Positions 30,001 to 45,000 of a DNA stretch of 64,000 bases are shown here, piece after piece. Made by a program: the position numbers and the translations under genes. This DNA is from Rhyacophila brunnea (Eukaryota > Arthropoda > Insecta > Trichoptera > Rhyacophilidae), in NCBI GenBank assembly GCA_022495005.1, contig JAGYXB010001855.1, forward strand, positions 1 to 64,000. The letters run 5' to 3'. A model generated the notes under the pieces. It saw only the letters and a list, made by a program, of their open reading frames with translations, searched no databases and had not been told where the DNA came from. Every line of letters starts with the position of its first letter. Position 1 is the stretch's first letter.

Positions 30001-33000
30001 TAAAATATCACTTTATAAAAAACAGCATTCCACATAATAAAACATGTATATTATGTATTACTGTTTGTTACTTTTAGTAGAATTTACAGATAGGTAATAG
30101 AATAAAAAGATAATACAGTGGAGTGACAATATCTTTCATCATAATAGATTTTTGCGGTTTCACCGTGTGTACTTTTCCTTCTTTCGTTGACGTTCTCAAC
30201 ATCGACAGAGGTCCGGAATATGTTAAAGCCAGTAAAGGATTCGCAGCCTTTGAACTCGGCAGGTGTATACCAGTTAAGATGTCGCGGATGCCCGAAAAAG
30301 TATATAGGCCAAACTTCTCGAACGGTAAAGATGAGTGTGAATGAACACGAGAGGGCATACCGACTTAAACACTACACAGTGTCAGCAATTGCTGAGCACT
30401 CAATGGATACAGGACACAAATTTGACTTTAAAACCAAGATACTGAGTCGGAATAAGGGATATTTCTCACGATTGGTAAAGGAGGCCACCGAAATCCATCG
30501 GAATCCGAAACCCTGAAAATATTAATAGGGATGATGGGTTACAGTTAAAAACGTCATGGCTTCCGACACTGTCAGCAAAATCCAATATTCGATCCGGTAT
30601 CTCTGGTCGTAACGAGTGACACATAACTCTGAGCAACGTTTGCTCTTAGCTAATCGGATTCCTTTAGGCATTCTTAGAGTGACGTTTGCATTCATACACC
30701 AACACTACACTTCATCATAACACATATCTCTTGATAATGGCCTCTGCAATGAGCCTGAAACGTCGAGGAAAGAAGGGAGAAGTACACGCGGTGGAAACCC
30801 AAGAATCTATTACGATAAAAAACAACCGTGAAAGTCTCAAACATTAAATATCTTTCATGTTGAATAATTTCATTTATGAAAGAAGAAGTAGGTTATGATA
30901 AAAGAGATTTAGTAAAATAAATTGAATAAAAATATTTTTAATCATATTAATTTGAAACTATTCAGAAAGAATCACAATAATAATATGTTTTTGTTATTGT
31001 GAGTTATCTAGATTATATGTAAAAATAAGTATTCCATAGTAAAAAGAGATGATTATTCTAAACAGTTTTTCTTACACATTTTCCATGCCATCTCATTGAC
31101 AGGTCAACGAATCAAATATAAAGATGCATTGAAATAAACATTTAATAAGTATCATTTTTTTTTTTAAATATTTCAGTAAATCAAATTATAAAAAAAATAC
31201 AATATATTCATCAAGAAACAGTATAATGGTTTCTCAATATTATAGGATAACTGGTTATCAGTCAATGCAGCATTTCGACGATTTACGAAGACCATGCTTC
31301 TAGTCATGCCATAATTATGCTTGATCGATGAGTCCATGTACCAAGTTTGTTTCCATTATCGCAACTAAAAAAATTCCATAACATTGGGAACGTCTCTATT
31401 ATTAAAGTATTCTATGGATATAGTCAAATTGTTTGGACTATACTAGAGGGAGCCTTATAAAATTTTAGCATTACAACGCACAATTGTATTTCTGGAATGT
31501 TTGTGGTTGGATTGGTACCCATAGAAAAATTAATATATTGTAAGTTGGCTTGGCGGCATTGTTTATAACTATAATAAATAAATATTGTTCAGTGTATTTC
31601 GCTGCCATATATGTACAATAATTGACACGGCCAGCTGCCCTTTCACAGACAGTTATAAACTATATTTGTAATATAATGTGAATTCTTTAGTTCTGGTACA
31701 GGTCAAAGATGTTTTGTATTCAAAATAGTCAATGTATGTACTTAGTAATAAAATATAATAAATCCATTCGTAATAATTGGCGATAGAAGGTGAGTAATTG
31801 ACTGTTTGAGTGAATCTAATATTAGGTTGAAACCTTGAAGGTCCATTTCCTCCATTTTTCAGCTTCACTTTTATGCATTTAGGCTCCGTCTAGAATAGAA
31901 GCTTTTCTTCAATGTCTTTGGATATAGTATTATAAATCATATGGCATGTTAATTATTACAAAAAAAAAAAAAAAACACCAGCTAATTTGGATTTACATGT
32001 TTTTATTTCTAATTTAGTATCTGATGTGGCTGCTGAAATAAAATTAATATTGCTTAGGTTCTACAGTATTTGTATCCTGTCAGATTTTTTAAAGAAAGAA
32101 AAGTAAGAAAAAGGAAGAAAGTTTTTAAAATGGTTGGTTGATGACTGAAGAATGATGTAATTTTTTTCACATGGCTTAATTCTCAGTGTAACCCAGGCCA
32201 TTGGCAAACAGAATTAAAAAATATAAAGTTTTATTAACTAAAGGAAAAAAGATATAATGTGTGTGTGTGTAGAACACGCACGGTAGAAGTGAAACTTCTG
32301 GTGGATATATTTTGCCCACACACAAAACTAAACAATGGATTATTAACTTTTTTAGCGTTTATTTGTTTTACACTCAATGTATGTCCAACGTTGCTGTCAA
32401 ATTAAACATAGTTTGGACAGTTGAAATGTTTACATTTGATTTTCATCCACGCCGGCATACACAAAAAAAAGATTTTTATTCAATTTTGACAGTTTTTATC
32501 CAATGTTTATTTGTTTGCAGCCAGATGTGTGTTAGTTGGTCTGGACAAGGCATTAGTAATCTATAAAATAGTCATAGTAAATGCTCTGTAATTTTAAGAC
32601 TTACACATAGGCACGGTAAAAGAAACATACATATATTTGGTCTCACTCTTTAATGCATAGTGATACAATTTTATGCGTGTGACTTAGAGACATATTCATT
32701 AAAAACGACCAAAGTTTCACTTCAAAAAGTAGATGTTCATTCAACTACTAATATTAGTTTCAATGTCGGTTACCTTGATATTCACCATTTTGAGATACTT
32801 TAATCACAAAAACCTTCAAGCACATTTAGGACTGAAAGTAGAATAATTTGTAATAAAAACACACAAAAATAATTGTACTTAATTAATAAAAAAATCATGT
32901 TTGAAATTGGTCGAAAAATGGTAGCTGATGAATATAACCAACTTTGGAATTAATCTTCAGTTTAATACAATTTTCTTAAAAATGGAGCTAGATTTGATCG

Positions 33001-36000
33001 TTTGTTAAAAGTACTTGGAGATCAAGAAAAATATTTTTATAAAATGGAGGTAACCAACTTTGAAACTAATATCCTTACTTCTAATGAGGGAACAACAAAT
33101 TATAATTAACATCAATACCTATGCGTACAATTGACATTTAGAATAGTTGTTCAGTTAGAATGTCAATTTACGAACGTAACTGATGGGAAGATGCACCAAC
33201 CTCTTATAAAACACCATCAGGACTAAATATAAAAAATAAATAAACACCACAAAGTAAAGTCGCATGCCATTGTCATTCTGAAAATATGATGTTGATAACA
33301 TAGAGAAAAGTATTAAAAGACTTTTGCATGCCTAGATTGTATACCAGAATAGAAACAGTTCTGTTCGTCAGAAAAATCACGGCAATCATAAACATTGTCG
33401 CATCGTTGGATGTGAGGGATGCACCCCCCGTTGTCGCACTCAAACTCAGATTCCTTGCACTGCGAAGCCGGCGGCAGCCCTAGCGACAAACACCACAAAC
33501 AACTCACCTACCAATCGACTACCTCTAATATCGGAGCTTCCTTTATCTTTTTTTCAACACTACAACCGGCCATGTGGGCACCGATTATAGTAGTGAAACA
33601 ATCACAGAAATATTCTGGCTTGAGAAAATCACATAAATATATTGTGACGTCACCGGGAATCGAACCCGGAAACCCTGGTGTGAGAAGCCGGTACCTTATG
33701 CATTGGACTACAAGAGCCGTCAAAGAAAACCCTCGGTAACTGTTATAACCAATTAATAAGCAAATAATGTGAAGATACAAAGCTCGTATTAGTTATATCA
33801 TCTCGGTTTCTATACCATCGTAATGTCTCACCCTACAATGACAGTCACAGTAGTAAAAAGTGCCTGTTGATTAGGCATTAGTCAATTTCATACATTTCTG
33901 AATTAAGATTCCTGGACAATAATTCGACTGTTACTATTTATAAATATTGCTTTAAATCATACGAATACAATATTTTTGGCGATTGAACAGATTCTTGTAA
34001 TTAAATGATTTTTTAAATCTCAAGGTGAACGTTAATAAATCGTTTAAAACAGACTCTTCACGACCACTATGAATGCTTGATGGCCAAGATTCTCTTCATG
34101 ATCCTCCAAGTCTTGTCTTTTGTTTTAAAAAAAAATTTAATTCAGATTACACTGATTATTTTTACTGCAATTGTGGAGGAATCTAAAACCAAAAACCGAT
34201 ATGTCCACATTGCAATCATAGTAAATGACATTTTTCTGTTTCACGCTGAAATTATTAGTTTTAACGATAGTTTATTTATATTATTTCCAATATTAAGAAT
34301 TATTTGCCTATTTTTATTAGTCAGTCAACCGATAATTGCAATAAATATAGGATAAATATAAATGGACATATCGGCATTTGCCTGTAACTATTTAATTTGT
34401 CGGTTTCTGCATGTCATTAAGGTTGTGATTATATTGAGATGCACGTCACATACTATCATGTGAGGTCATAGTAAGCTGACACTACGGTAATGTCGTTTTT
34501 CTTGGTGTTAAAAATGTTATCAGACTGATGCTCCCATCCTGTAACGCATTTTGAACCTTTAAACGAACAATGTCAGTTAGCAAAATCTGCCAAAATCACC
34601 AGAACAATAATGAGGTCACCTCACGTTGTACCGCACTACACCTGCATGACTCAATGAAAGTTTTTTATCATTTTCTACATGCCTACACATTTTCGATTCA
34701 TGTCATAATCGCGTTTTTTGTTTTTAGCGGTTGGCACTATGTATTTTCTATAAGAATGTTGTCTATTATATATGGTCTGCAGAATGCGTTCTGTTCAAAA
34801 TATTATCTATGGATATAATATCACAAGTAATTTTAACATACGCACACGTCGAAACTGTTAAAATTAATTGAAATCAGCTTAAATGATGAATAATAATTCA
34901 AAATATTAATACATTAGAGTTGGCACTCTCCATCATTGAAATTACAGAGGTGGTGATCGTTCAAAAAATTCTGCAAAATGACAAAACCATTTACTAAATT
35001 TATCGCCGTGACAACGTGACAGTACACGACGTGCATCTCAATATAATTACAACTTAAGAGTCTAAACATTTTTTTCATATGCTTTTGTCGGGTTTTGCAA
35101 GTTATTGTCTTTATATATATTATGTGAAATGATTTATAGTATATGTACGTATTTTTTCTTTGATTGTTGTCACAAAATCTATTATAAATTTAATTTATTT
35201 AAATTTACAGCAGACACATAATCCATAGATTAGATAAAATTCATAATTTTACCATCAAATTTTCCTAGTGGAAGGTCATTTAAGAATTATAATTTTATTT
35301 TTATATTAATAATATAACAAGTTTCAATGTAGAGTTTCTATATCAATTCATTTCATGAATTATATTTCAAGAAGTAAATAATTAGTGAGTAGGTATATTA
35401 TACAACAACAATTATAATATATTTCTTTATATAAAAGAAGACACCTGCTTGGTAATTCTGAAAACCATAGTAAAAAAGGAATTATTTACTCTCTGATACA
35501 ATAGATAAGATTACTTATAATATTCAATTCACAACATGCCTTAAAACAGTGCGGATAAATTGAAAACAAGTACTCTAGTCTGAAGAATCTACTTAAGAAA
35601 AGTTTGTGCATGAACTTACAAGATTATCCTATAGGTTGACCAAGAAGAATAATAATTAATTCATGATGATGTAATGACTAGAAGAATCAGATAGAGTATG
35701 TAATAAATTCATTAGTATTTACAGAGGAAATTTCAAAGTGAGTGACTTACATTATATTATTACAAGTCTAAATTTTTTAAGTGGGTGATTCACACATTAA
35801 TTACAAGTCTATTATGAAAATGTTAATGGAACGTTTGTATCAATGTATAGTTTTTTTTACCTGTGTCGCAGTATCTTTCATCGCTTCCATCACTGCAGTC
35901 AGGGTTTCCGTCGCACACTAATTCGTAATCGAAGCAAGTTCCATCGGGGCAAGTGTGTTTCCCTTCGCAGTCAGACTGTAAAATTAAATATTAGGGACTT

Positions 36001-39000
36001 TATAATCAAGGGAAGAATAGAAGGCTTTCATTGCTAAGAAGTAAAACGGGTAGAATGAGATGCCACAAACTTAATTTATGTCATTCGCAAAATTAGAACC
36101 TCTCACAGTCAAAAATTAATGCACCGAGACTATTGATGAGTTCGTCTACCATGGACCACAGGTTAGTTGTCATTCATATATGATGGATGTTTTTCTTATA
36201 ATATGGTGTAGGATAAAAAACTCTGAGAATAAAACATTCTGTGAGAACATTATATTGAAATTGATAATTTTCAACAAATTAATTGTTTTTAATGAATGGG
36301 GCGGTTTCTCTCCTTAATATCTATAACAATTTAATATGAGTGACAAGATTAAATAAAAAATATCCTAAATGGTAATAGCTAGATACAGTAATGATCTTTA
36401 TAGGCAATCCTTTAGAATATCAAGAAATACAAAAGCTGATCTTTATAAAATATTGTTGGCACAAGTATTTTGTTACAGAGACTTAACTGTGAGTGGTCCT
36501 TCGTTACAGATGTACGAGTGAGGACTCTTGTGAAAGATAGTTGCTGCTGTGCGCGAGGATGACATCTGGCAACATCGCTACAATCCTAAACTCTACAAGC
36601 TCATTGACCAGCCTGATATGTAAATAACTTATTTGGTAGACTACATACTTACTGTAATTATGTCCTTAATGTTGTGAATGTCTTGAATTAATAATAATTT
36701 ATAACATCCACAATATGTTAAAAATGAAATACAGTCGAACTTAGTTATTACGAGGAAGATGGGACCGACTGAATTTGCTCGTTATAAGCGTTACTCGTAA
36801 TATCAGAGAATAGGTATTTTTAAATGAGCGGTCACATAACACAAAAAGTCGCAATTCAAACAAAAAAACACAATTAGAATTTTTCCCCGAAACAAGCATG
36901 GCATTCATAAACTACAAAAGAAGTTGTTTATTGTAATGAACGCTGGTTGGTATTTACTGACTTTACAAAGCTTGGACTTTTTACATGCAATATCAACCAT
37001 ATGTGTGGATACTTTTTCAATATTGTCGGTGAAAACACCAATTAGGTAGGTACTTAGACACTTAACTAGTGTCATAAACGTAATCCGATTCCGGCGGCAT
37101 CCTGTCCAATCGGATTTTATTGCTTAGGGTTGAAATGTTTTTAAACGATCGACACATTAACAGTTTCATGAAAATTTTTGATCATATTTTAGCTCAGTAT
37201 AACTGATAAGTAGCTCGTTATTTTTATAACGATTTATATATAATTCACTTTTGTGAATAAATGTATGGAGAAAATCATAAACTAAAATGTCAACGAATGT
37301 TTCTTCATTACATCCGAGATCTCGCTATATCCGTGATCGTAATAACCGAGTTCGACTGTATAAAATATGTAGTATTAAGATGTCACTTACGTCAGAGCAG
37401 TTAATTTCGTCTTCTCCGTTACTGCAATCGCTGGTACCATCACACTTGTATTTTGGGTCAACGCATTTACCATCACACGACACGCTTCCAGGGCCACAGA
37501 CTGTAATTATAACAAGCATAATATGAATAATGGATAAGACTAGACTATAGGCTTTCTGGATGTGATTTGTGTCCTGTATCCATCGAGTGCTCGGCTGTAG
37601 TATGCTCTCTCGTGTTTACTCACAAGCTTCTTTACCGTTCGAGAAGTATATAGGCCAAGCTTCTCGAACGAGCCCGAAACGTTGAGGAAAGAAGGAAGAA
37701 GTACACAAAGTGGAAACCCAAAAATCTATTATGATAAAAAACAACCGTGACAGTCTTAAACATTATAACACATTAATGCTATGAAAAGACTCAAAAATAT
37801 TTAAATGCCGATGGGATTATCTTAAAAGACTAATTTTATTAGGGTTGATAGTTAGTGAAAAAAAATGAGACGGGTGGAATTTTCAGTTTTCCTAAGGCGG
37901 CACATTATTTTTTAAATTTTAAAAACCTATTATGCGAGAAAATTTTTAAGACAGTTCAACCACCTACGTTCAACGGTGAAGAAAGAAATAAGAATTATAA
38001 TTATTAATTATTGATGCTCATTATTAATGATTTAATAATATAATATGTTAGTGAATTTTACCTGGCGGTGTTGGACAGTTAAATTCATCACTAAGGTCGG
38101 GACAGTCAGCCACGCCATCGCAACGAGTTCTGACATTGACGCAATGGCCTGTTGTACATCTACAAAATAATTAAAATAAAATGAGTAAAAACGTTACCTA
38201 CCAAGATAGATATAAGGTGCTTCATACGCTGGCGCATTAAATGCATTACATAAAAGTCGATTTTATTAATTAACTATTCAAACAACCATTTTTGGAATAA
38301 TGAATTACATAAATACAATTTGTAAATTCAAATTCAAACTAAAAACAGCAATAACAAGAAGTCATATTGATAAATAGATACAAATTAGTAATTCAACTAA
38401 TGAATATGAGTTTGGGTCAAAGATCTTGAAAAAACCTTTTGCCTTCTGTGATTTCAATATCAAAACTGCTGAAACAAGTTTCACTTTCTTTTAAGTGTAA
38501 TTATTTTTCTAACATCATCCCCTTCTTTACATTTCGTATGAAAATCAATAAACCAGGGCTCTCAGAAAAAACCAGGGCTCAGTTTTTTCGCTTCAATGTC
38601 ATACATTAAATTTGGGTTCAATTTCTATAGAAGAAGGTTTTCTTCAACAACTTTGGTTTTGAAGAAATTGGTTAGAGACTTTCATGAATCTATAATTTTT
38701 TGTTATGAAGATCTCACATAATAATATGTTGCAGGTTCAATCTTAATAGGTACATAGTGAGATAATTTTATTATATGGATAATGGAATCTGCAGTGGATG
38801 CAAAAATGAAAAATTCCTTTGAAAGTTCATACTAATAAAATTTAAAAAACAAAATACCTATTTAGTTTATCAAGAATTAAAAAAATCAAAATTTGTATGA
38901 TGGGTTTCAGCAATTTTAATTTTAGCTTCAGCGGGTAAGTTTAGTTTAATAATTATTAGCAAAATATGTTTTTTTTTCGCTCAACGTCGTTGGGTACCTG

Positions 39001-42000
39001 AATTCTCCCGGTTGGCAAACGCCGCAGTCGCGCTCGTCCGTTCCGTCGGGGCAATCGAAAATGCCATTGCATCGCTTTGAGTTGTCAACGCATGCGCCAT
39101 TGCCGCATCGGATGTCGCAATTGCCAGGGGGCACTGCAACAACAACACATTAGTGGGTCAGTTAGGCAATGCTTTCGGGGCGGCCCGTCAACTGGCAAAC
39201 TGACAACTGTCACGTTTGACATCTGACGGGCTTAAAGGCGACATCCAATCGACAAGAAATATTCTTTGACCCAATCCATGTCATAAAATAAATGTTAAAA
39301 CTGTCATGCATTAGTACGGATTAGTCAAGTAATTTAGTAACTAAACGTGTATGAACAGAAAAATTTAGTCGAGTAATTTAGTAAAATCATTTAGTCGAGT
39401 CAGTCCATTTCGTCCTATTTTTTCGGTCGAGTAGCAACCCTCACCACTTCTCACTAACTACTAAACAAGCCACGAGACAAGTCTGAACACGTTTTCTTTA
39501 GTCAAGTTCATTAGTTGTCGTGGAATTTCTTCCTCCAAGCCTTCTAATATAGCTATTATAAATGAAGTTATTAACTTATTTATTTTATGAACATACATAA
39601 TTTGAAAACACTTCGAATCTGGTTCATCACGCAGGTTCAAATTCTACTGGGTGTCATATTTTTATAAAAAAAAAAATTTTAAGTGTTTTTAAATTAGTAT
39701 GTACAATAAAAAGAATGTTACATTTTTAAATTTTGTGAATTATTCGTTGAATAAAAAAAATAGTTAATTATCTATTTTTGCTTTGTTACATTGTGCTCTG
39801 TTCATTTTGACACGTCACTAACTAATGTACTGTGTTCGGATACTTTTCAGTTACTAAATCATTTAGTGGTAACTAAATCACTCGCCACTCGACTAATCCG
39901 AACTGGCCTTAAGGCACTGGGTTAGGTAAAGTAAGGTTAAGTATATCTTTAGGCCACTTAACTACCTAAGTATCACTATATGAATTTGGCCCTAGGCATA
40001 TAAATATACCCAGTTTGTGTTTGATGCATAGTTTCTAACTGTTCAAATTATTGTGCATCGTCACCAATAGTTAAATTAGCCTTGCTAATCAAACTTAAAT
40101 GATTCTCTGCGTAGCTTTACAATATTTACTAAACAAAATATGTACTTGTAGAGTCATTTAGATAAAATTCGTATGTTTAGTAAGTAATAATACTTACATA
40201 ACATGCTATTGAGAAGATATTTAATTTATTAACCATGTAATCATTAGATTTAATTTGACAAGGAAATAAGTATATTGTAAATTACCTATTGAATTTTGAT
40301 TAATTTCAAAATGAAATAGGCAAGTAAAGATAGAAGAGTAGAGGTCTCATAAAGAGAAAAAATACTGTAAATAAAAAAGAAATATTATTATATAAAAATT
40401 CATGTCACAATAATTTTATTACACATGGAGTGGGTTCAATCTGTGAATTACAAATAAACAGAATCTGTTTGTGATTCACATAAATATGATGATAATTTTG
40501 TTAGCTAGTATAAATGTGTGAAAAGGGATTATTAGTTTGATAATTAATTATTATGTCCTTAAAACAGAAAGTAATGCAACAATCGCGCATATAAATTATA
40601 TCAGTGGCTTTTTTGTAGAAAAAACTGTAATTATATTGTATTGTATTCTTCATAAAGCTCTTTGGCTGAAAGTGTAGTCAATATAACTCATTTCTTAGTG
40701 TGGAAAATCTTTTTTTATGTATGCATGAAACGAAACTTATTACTTAAATGTATTTTTTTTAAAGTAGCGACAAGGCATTTTCCCACTTATCCTTATAAAA
40801 CAGTACTGATTATTATGATTAATTCTGAACACCGTTTGTGAACATTTAGATCTGGTAGAATTTATTGAACATTGAATTAATTAAACGAAAAATGTGTGTG
40901 AGAATTTCCAAGATTATGTAATTTTTTAACCGGTTCTATGCTTTCAGCGAGTTTTCTCGCTCTATGAGGTCGTGATCGACAGGCCGCACATACAAATTTC
41001 GCGAGTTATCCATCCGACTTTAAACTCAAATTACTAGCCACTGTTGATTGATTTGCATAATCTAAAAAATTAAACACACAGTGACATCTGTTTGAATAAT
41101 TATGAAATACTAAGCCAAAAATTATCGGTATTACAGCGATTTTAATAAGAGGTTCACTCTACATTCAACGTGTATCGTTAAAAATTTGTGGCGTGTCAGT
41201 TACTCCCATAGTAATATCGTGAGGCATAGAAAAGGTTAAAGCTTTGCGCAAACACTATTTATAAATTTAATAATCATTAAGTATCTAAAAATTGCTTGAT
41301 GTCTCTCTTTAATTATTGATAATAAACATTCGCACCAATAAAAGGAAATCAAAATATAATTTAAAAGACTGCTGCATGCGCAAACAAAATATTTTTTAAC
41401 ATTAATATAATTGAGAAATGAAATATGTATAGTATTTTAATCTCACAAAGACACATAGATGTTCTCCACCGACCAGAACAACTTCTCAATTAAATATTCC
41501 TACAGTTCATCCTGACAAGCCCAGTGAGGGTCAGTCTTTGTGAGATAATATTACATCTATGAAAGCTCTGATGAAAAAATGATGGCAAATCAATAAAAAT
41601 GAATCATTTTTAACTTCTGACAGAAGTAAGTATTCCAAAATATTATTTGTATACTAATCACATCATTATTGATTTTTCCATCTTTTACATGCCTGGAAAC
41701 TGCTGTTTGTTTCCAGAGCTCTCATATATTAAAAATATATTTTTTAAATCAACCACAGTGAAATTGAATAACATAATGGTTATTTCGCTCTGCGCATTTA
41801 TCATATAAAAAACAGGAATTAATATGATATCAAGACAAAAATGTATAAATGTGCTTATAATAATGTAGAATATGATTGATTTGAGATTCATAGTTCAAAA
41901 TTTTAGAAATCAATATGTTTATGTCAATACCTGAAAGCCATATGCATTGTCATATTTATGTAAAGAAGTAGGTTTATATGTTATGCATTTGTCGGAATGG

Positions 42001-45000
42001 GTATTTTTATGAAATGTTATTTAGACCTGTTCCCATTCCAAGTAACACACATTATGTCTACTCATTTACATATTATATTATAAGCATAACTATGCATAGG
42101 GCCCTTAGTGATTTGATAGTGTAATAATTTATTCATAATTTGGAAACTTAGTACTTTGACATAATTATTCAAAACATAATGTACCTACTTAAGTATCTTT
42201 TATCGGTATACATGTTTAAAACGCATAGACAATTTTACATGCATATTTCTGCAAACGCAAGCGCATTTTTTACTGCATTGAAATAAATATCTTAAATTGA
42301 TGTATATAATGAAATAAATATGTGAGAAGAAAAAATACGATAAACGTAATGAATAGGGGTCTTATGAATAGACTTATATATAAGCATAAATATAATATAG
42401 GCTTATAGATTACGCGTTACTTGAAATGGGAATTATTATGGAATGTTATTTAGATGCATTCTTATTTATTTGGGTAAGTATAACTATGCATAAAGCCCTT
42501 AGTTATTAATATATCATCACTGTGAAGCAGTGGCGAAGGGTAGAGGTAGGCTGTTAAGATTCAACATCAATAGTGCATACTAAACTTTGTCACACTTATT
42601 TGTATTCACTAAACTAAGAATACAAATTGCAGATGGTGCCGGTTAGTTTTTAAAATTCAATTAAACTGCCTAATCAAACCATAATAGTTTAGGTTGTGCT
42701 ATGGGCGATTCGACAATAATAGTGAATACTTTTTCAGTGATTGATTGAAGTGACAGTTATTTGTTTTCGTTGAATTAAGAATACATATTACAGACGGTGC
42801 TGGTAAGTTTTTTAAAATTCAGACTCCATAATCAATAAAAAATATTCTTCTATCTATCAAACATCTAAAATTATGTATGGTTTAATGACATAATTTGAGA
42901 TATTTTACAAATAAACCAACATTTTTTGACTATTATCTACTATGGCTTGGATTAGGCAGGGTTTAATTGATTTTTAAAAACTACAAACACCATCTACACA
43001 TTGTAGTATTAGTCCAATGAAAACAAATACATTTGACTGACAAAGTGTAGTGTTTACTATTTATGTCAGATCTTAACAGTCTACCTCCACCCTTCGCCAT
43101 TGCTGTGAAGACAAAACTATTTGAGTAGGTAACAGTAAATATGTCCAGTGTAATTTTTATATCAAACTTAAACATCATGAATAAAAAAATTATAATTAAG
43201 ATTGATTTAATTACTGCTGTTTATCATACTTCAGTTATAATGTCTATAGTAATATGTAGGTCATTATGTACTGTGAATATTATTAGTAACTATTGATGAA
43301 TGATCTTATCTAAAAAATTACCGATGAAAACGGTTGATCGAATTGGTGCGACAAAGTGACATCTGACAGCGTAATTTTCATCAACTACTGCTGTCCACGC
43401 ATCGCTTTGGCGCGTCATTACGTTCATTGTGATTTAACTTGAGAGATATACTAACCGACTGAGCATCCGTCTTCGTCTGAGGAGTCAGGGCAGTCTGATT
43501 TTCCGTCACAACGGTATTTGTTCGGAACGCAAGCGCCATCCGAGCAGGCAAAGGAATACCGGTCACATCGGTCGTTTTCTGGAATTTTTTTATGAATTCA
43601 TGAGTAAAAAGTAAAATACACCCTCTTAACCAAGCCAATGTAGATACATAAATGAGACATGGCTGCAAATATTTTTTTCAATTTAAAATTGAATACAGAA
43701 TAAAAATTTCCAATTTTGAGACCCATTATTAATAGTTTTGTTACATAAATTAATTTACTTAATCATAATATTCTTTCAGATGTACTTTTATTTATTTTGT
43801 AGAGGGACTATTGTATATATTTGGTCATGTAGCCATAGGAACCAACATCAACTTTTTAGGCAAACTTAAAGGCCATCCATAGACTGAAACCGTATGCGGT
43901 TTAGAACTGTGTGCCGTTCTAAACTTATGATTTCTGTTTATGGAAATATTTTTTTATAAAGTAAATTATAAGCATCTGATCGTATCCGCTTATATCATAC
44001 ACTTACACTTACGAACTCAGTGAAAATGTATTAATTTCATGAACAGAAATCATAAGTTTAGTATGGCACACAGTCCTAAACTGCATACGGTTTCAGTCTA
44101 TGGATGGCCTCTTAGACAATGCATAGAGTCATACATTTGAAAGAATTAAATGAACAGCAAAGAAGATAGGTTTGATAATTTAGGATATTTTTATTATTCA
44201 CAATGTATTACAAAAAAAACCTATGTGTATTTCTACTTTGGCCACTCTTTTCAAATATTTTAGATTTGGTTGCTGTTAATTGAGTAACGTTAAATATCTA
44301 AAAATAATAAGAATCATGCCCAAATTAAACATGGGTTTCTGTTGTATGTATTAAATTGTTAATATTAAAAATATCTGAAATAAAGAAACATAACTCTTCA
44401 CTGGTGATTGTCAATAACTGTTTCAAATGTATAATTGTTGTATATTGTTTAATATTCACTTGTTCGTCCTTTTATAAAAAAGTGTAGATTGGTTCCTACA
44501 GTTACATGACCAGATATATCTAAATTTTTAGAAAATAAACCAAAAACTATTTTTTAATACCAGAAAAAAATGATATCAAAAATTAAATTTCTATTATTTT
44601 TTTAGTTACAGATTGATGTATTGTTAAATAAAATACACTAAATCATATTAACACAATTCGCTTATATAAAAATAAGAAATAGGTACCTGTCTGTATATTA
44701 CATAATGTGATAATTCATTACTAACAGATTGACATTAAAGTTATTTTAAAGCCCTATAGGATAATTAAAAACAGACACAAGATTAATCAAGAAGGTTATA
44801 AATTTATTTTTATAACCAGATTAATTTCAATACAATATATTACATAAATAGTTAGAAGTGCTTTGATTTAACTGTTTGCATATGTTATTGTCTATCCAAA
44901 CTATACAATCTTGTGTATTTGTATTTTTAATTTATCCTGTACATAATATGCGAGAAAAATTATGTAAGAATTATATTTTGAGAGGTGGCTATTGAGAATT

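Noticed and set aside
30187..30516. Host GIY-YIG nuclease gene
   Set aside because: No start context or other exons; the sequence matches the Penelope-like endonuclease tail and recurs rearranged at 37560.
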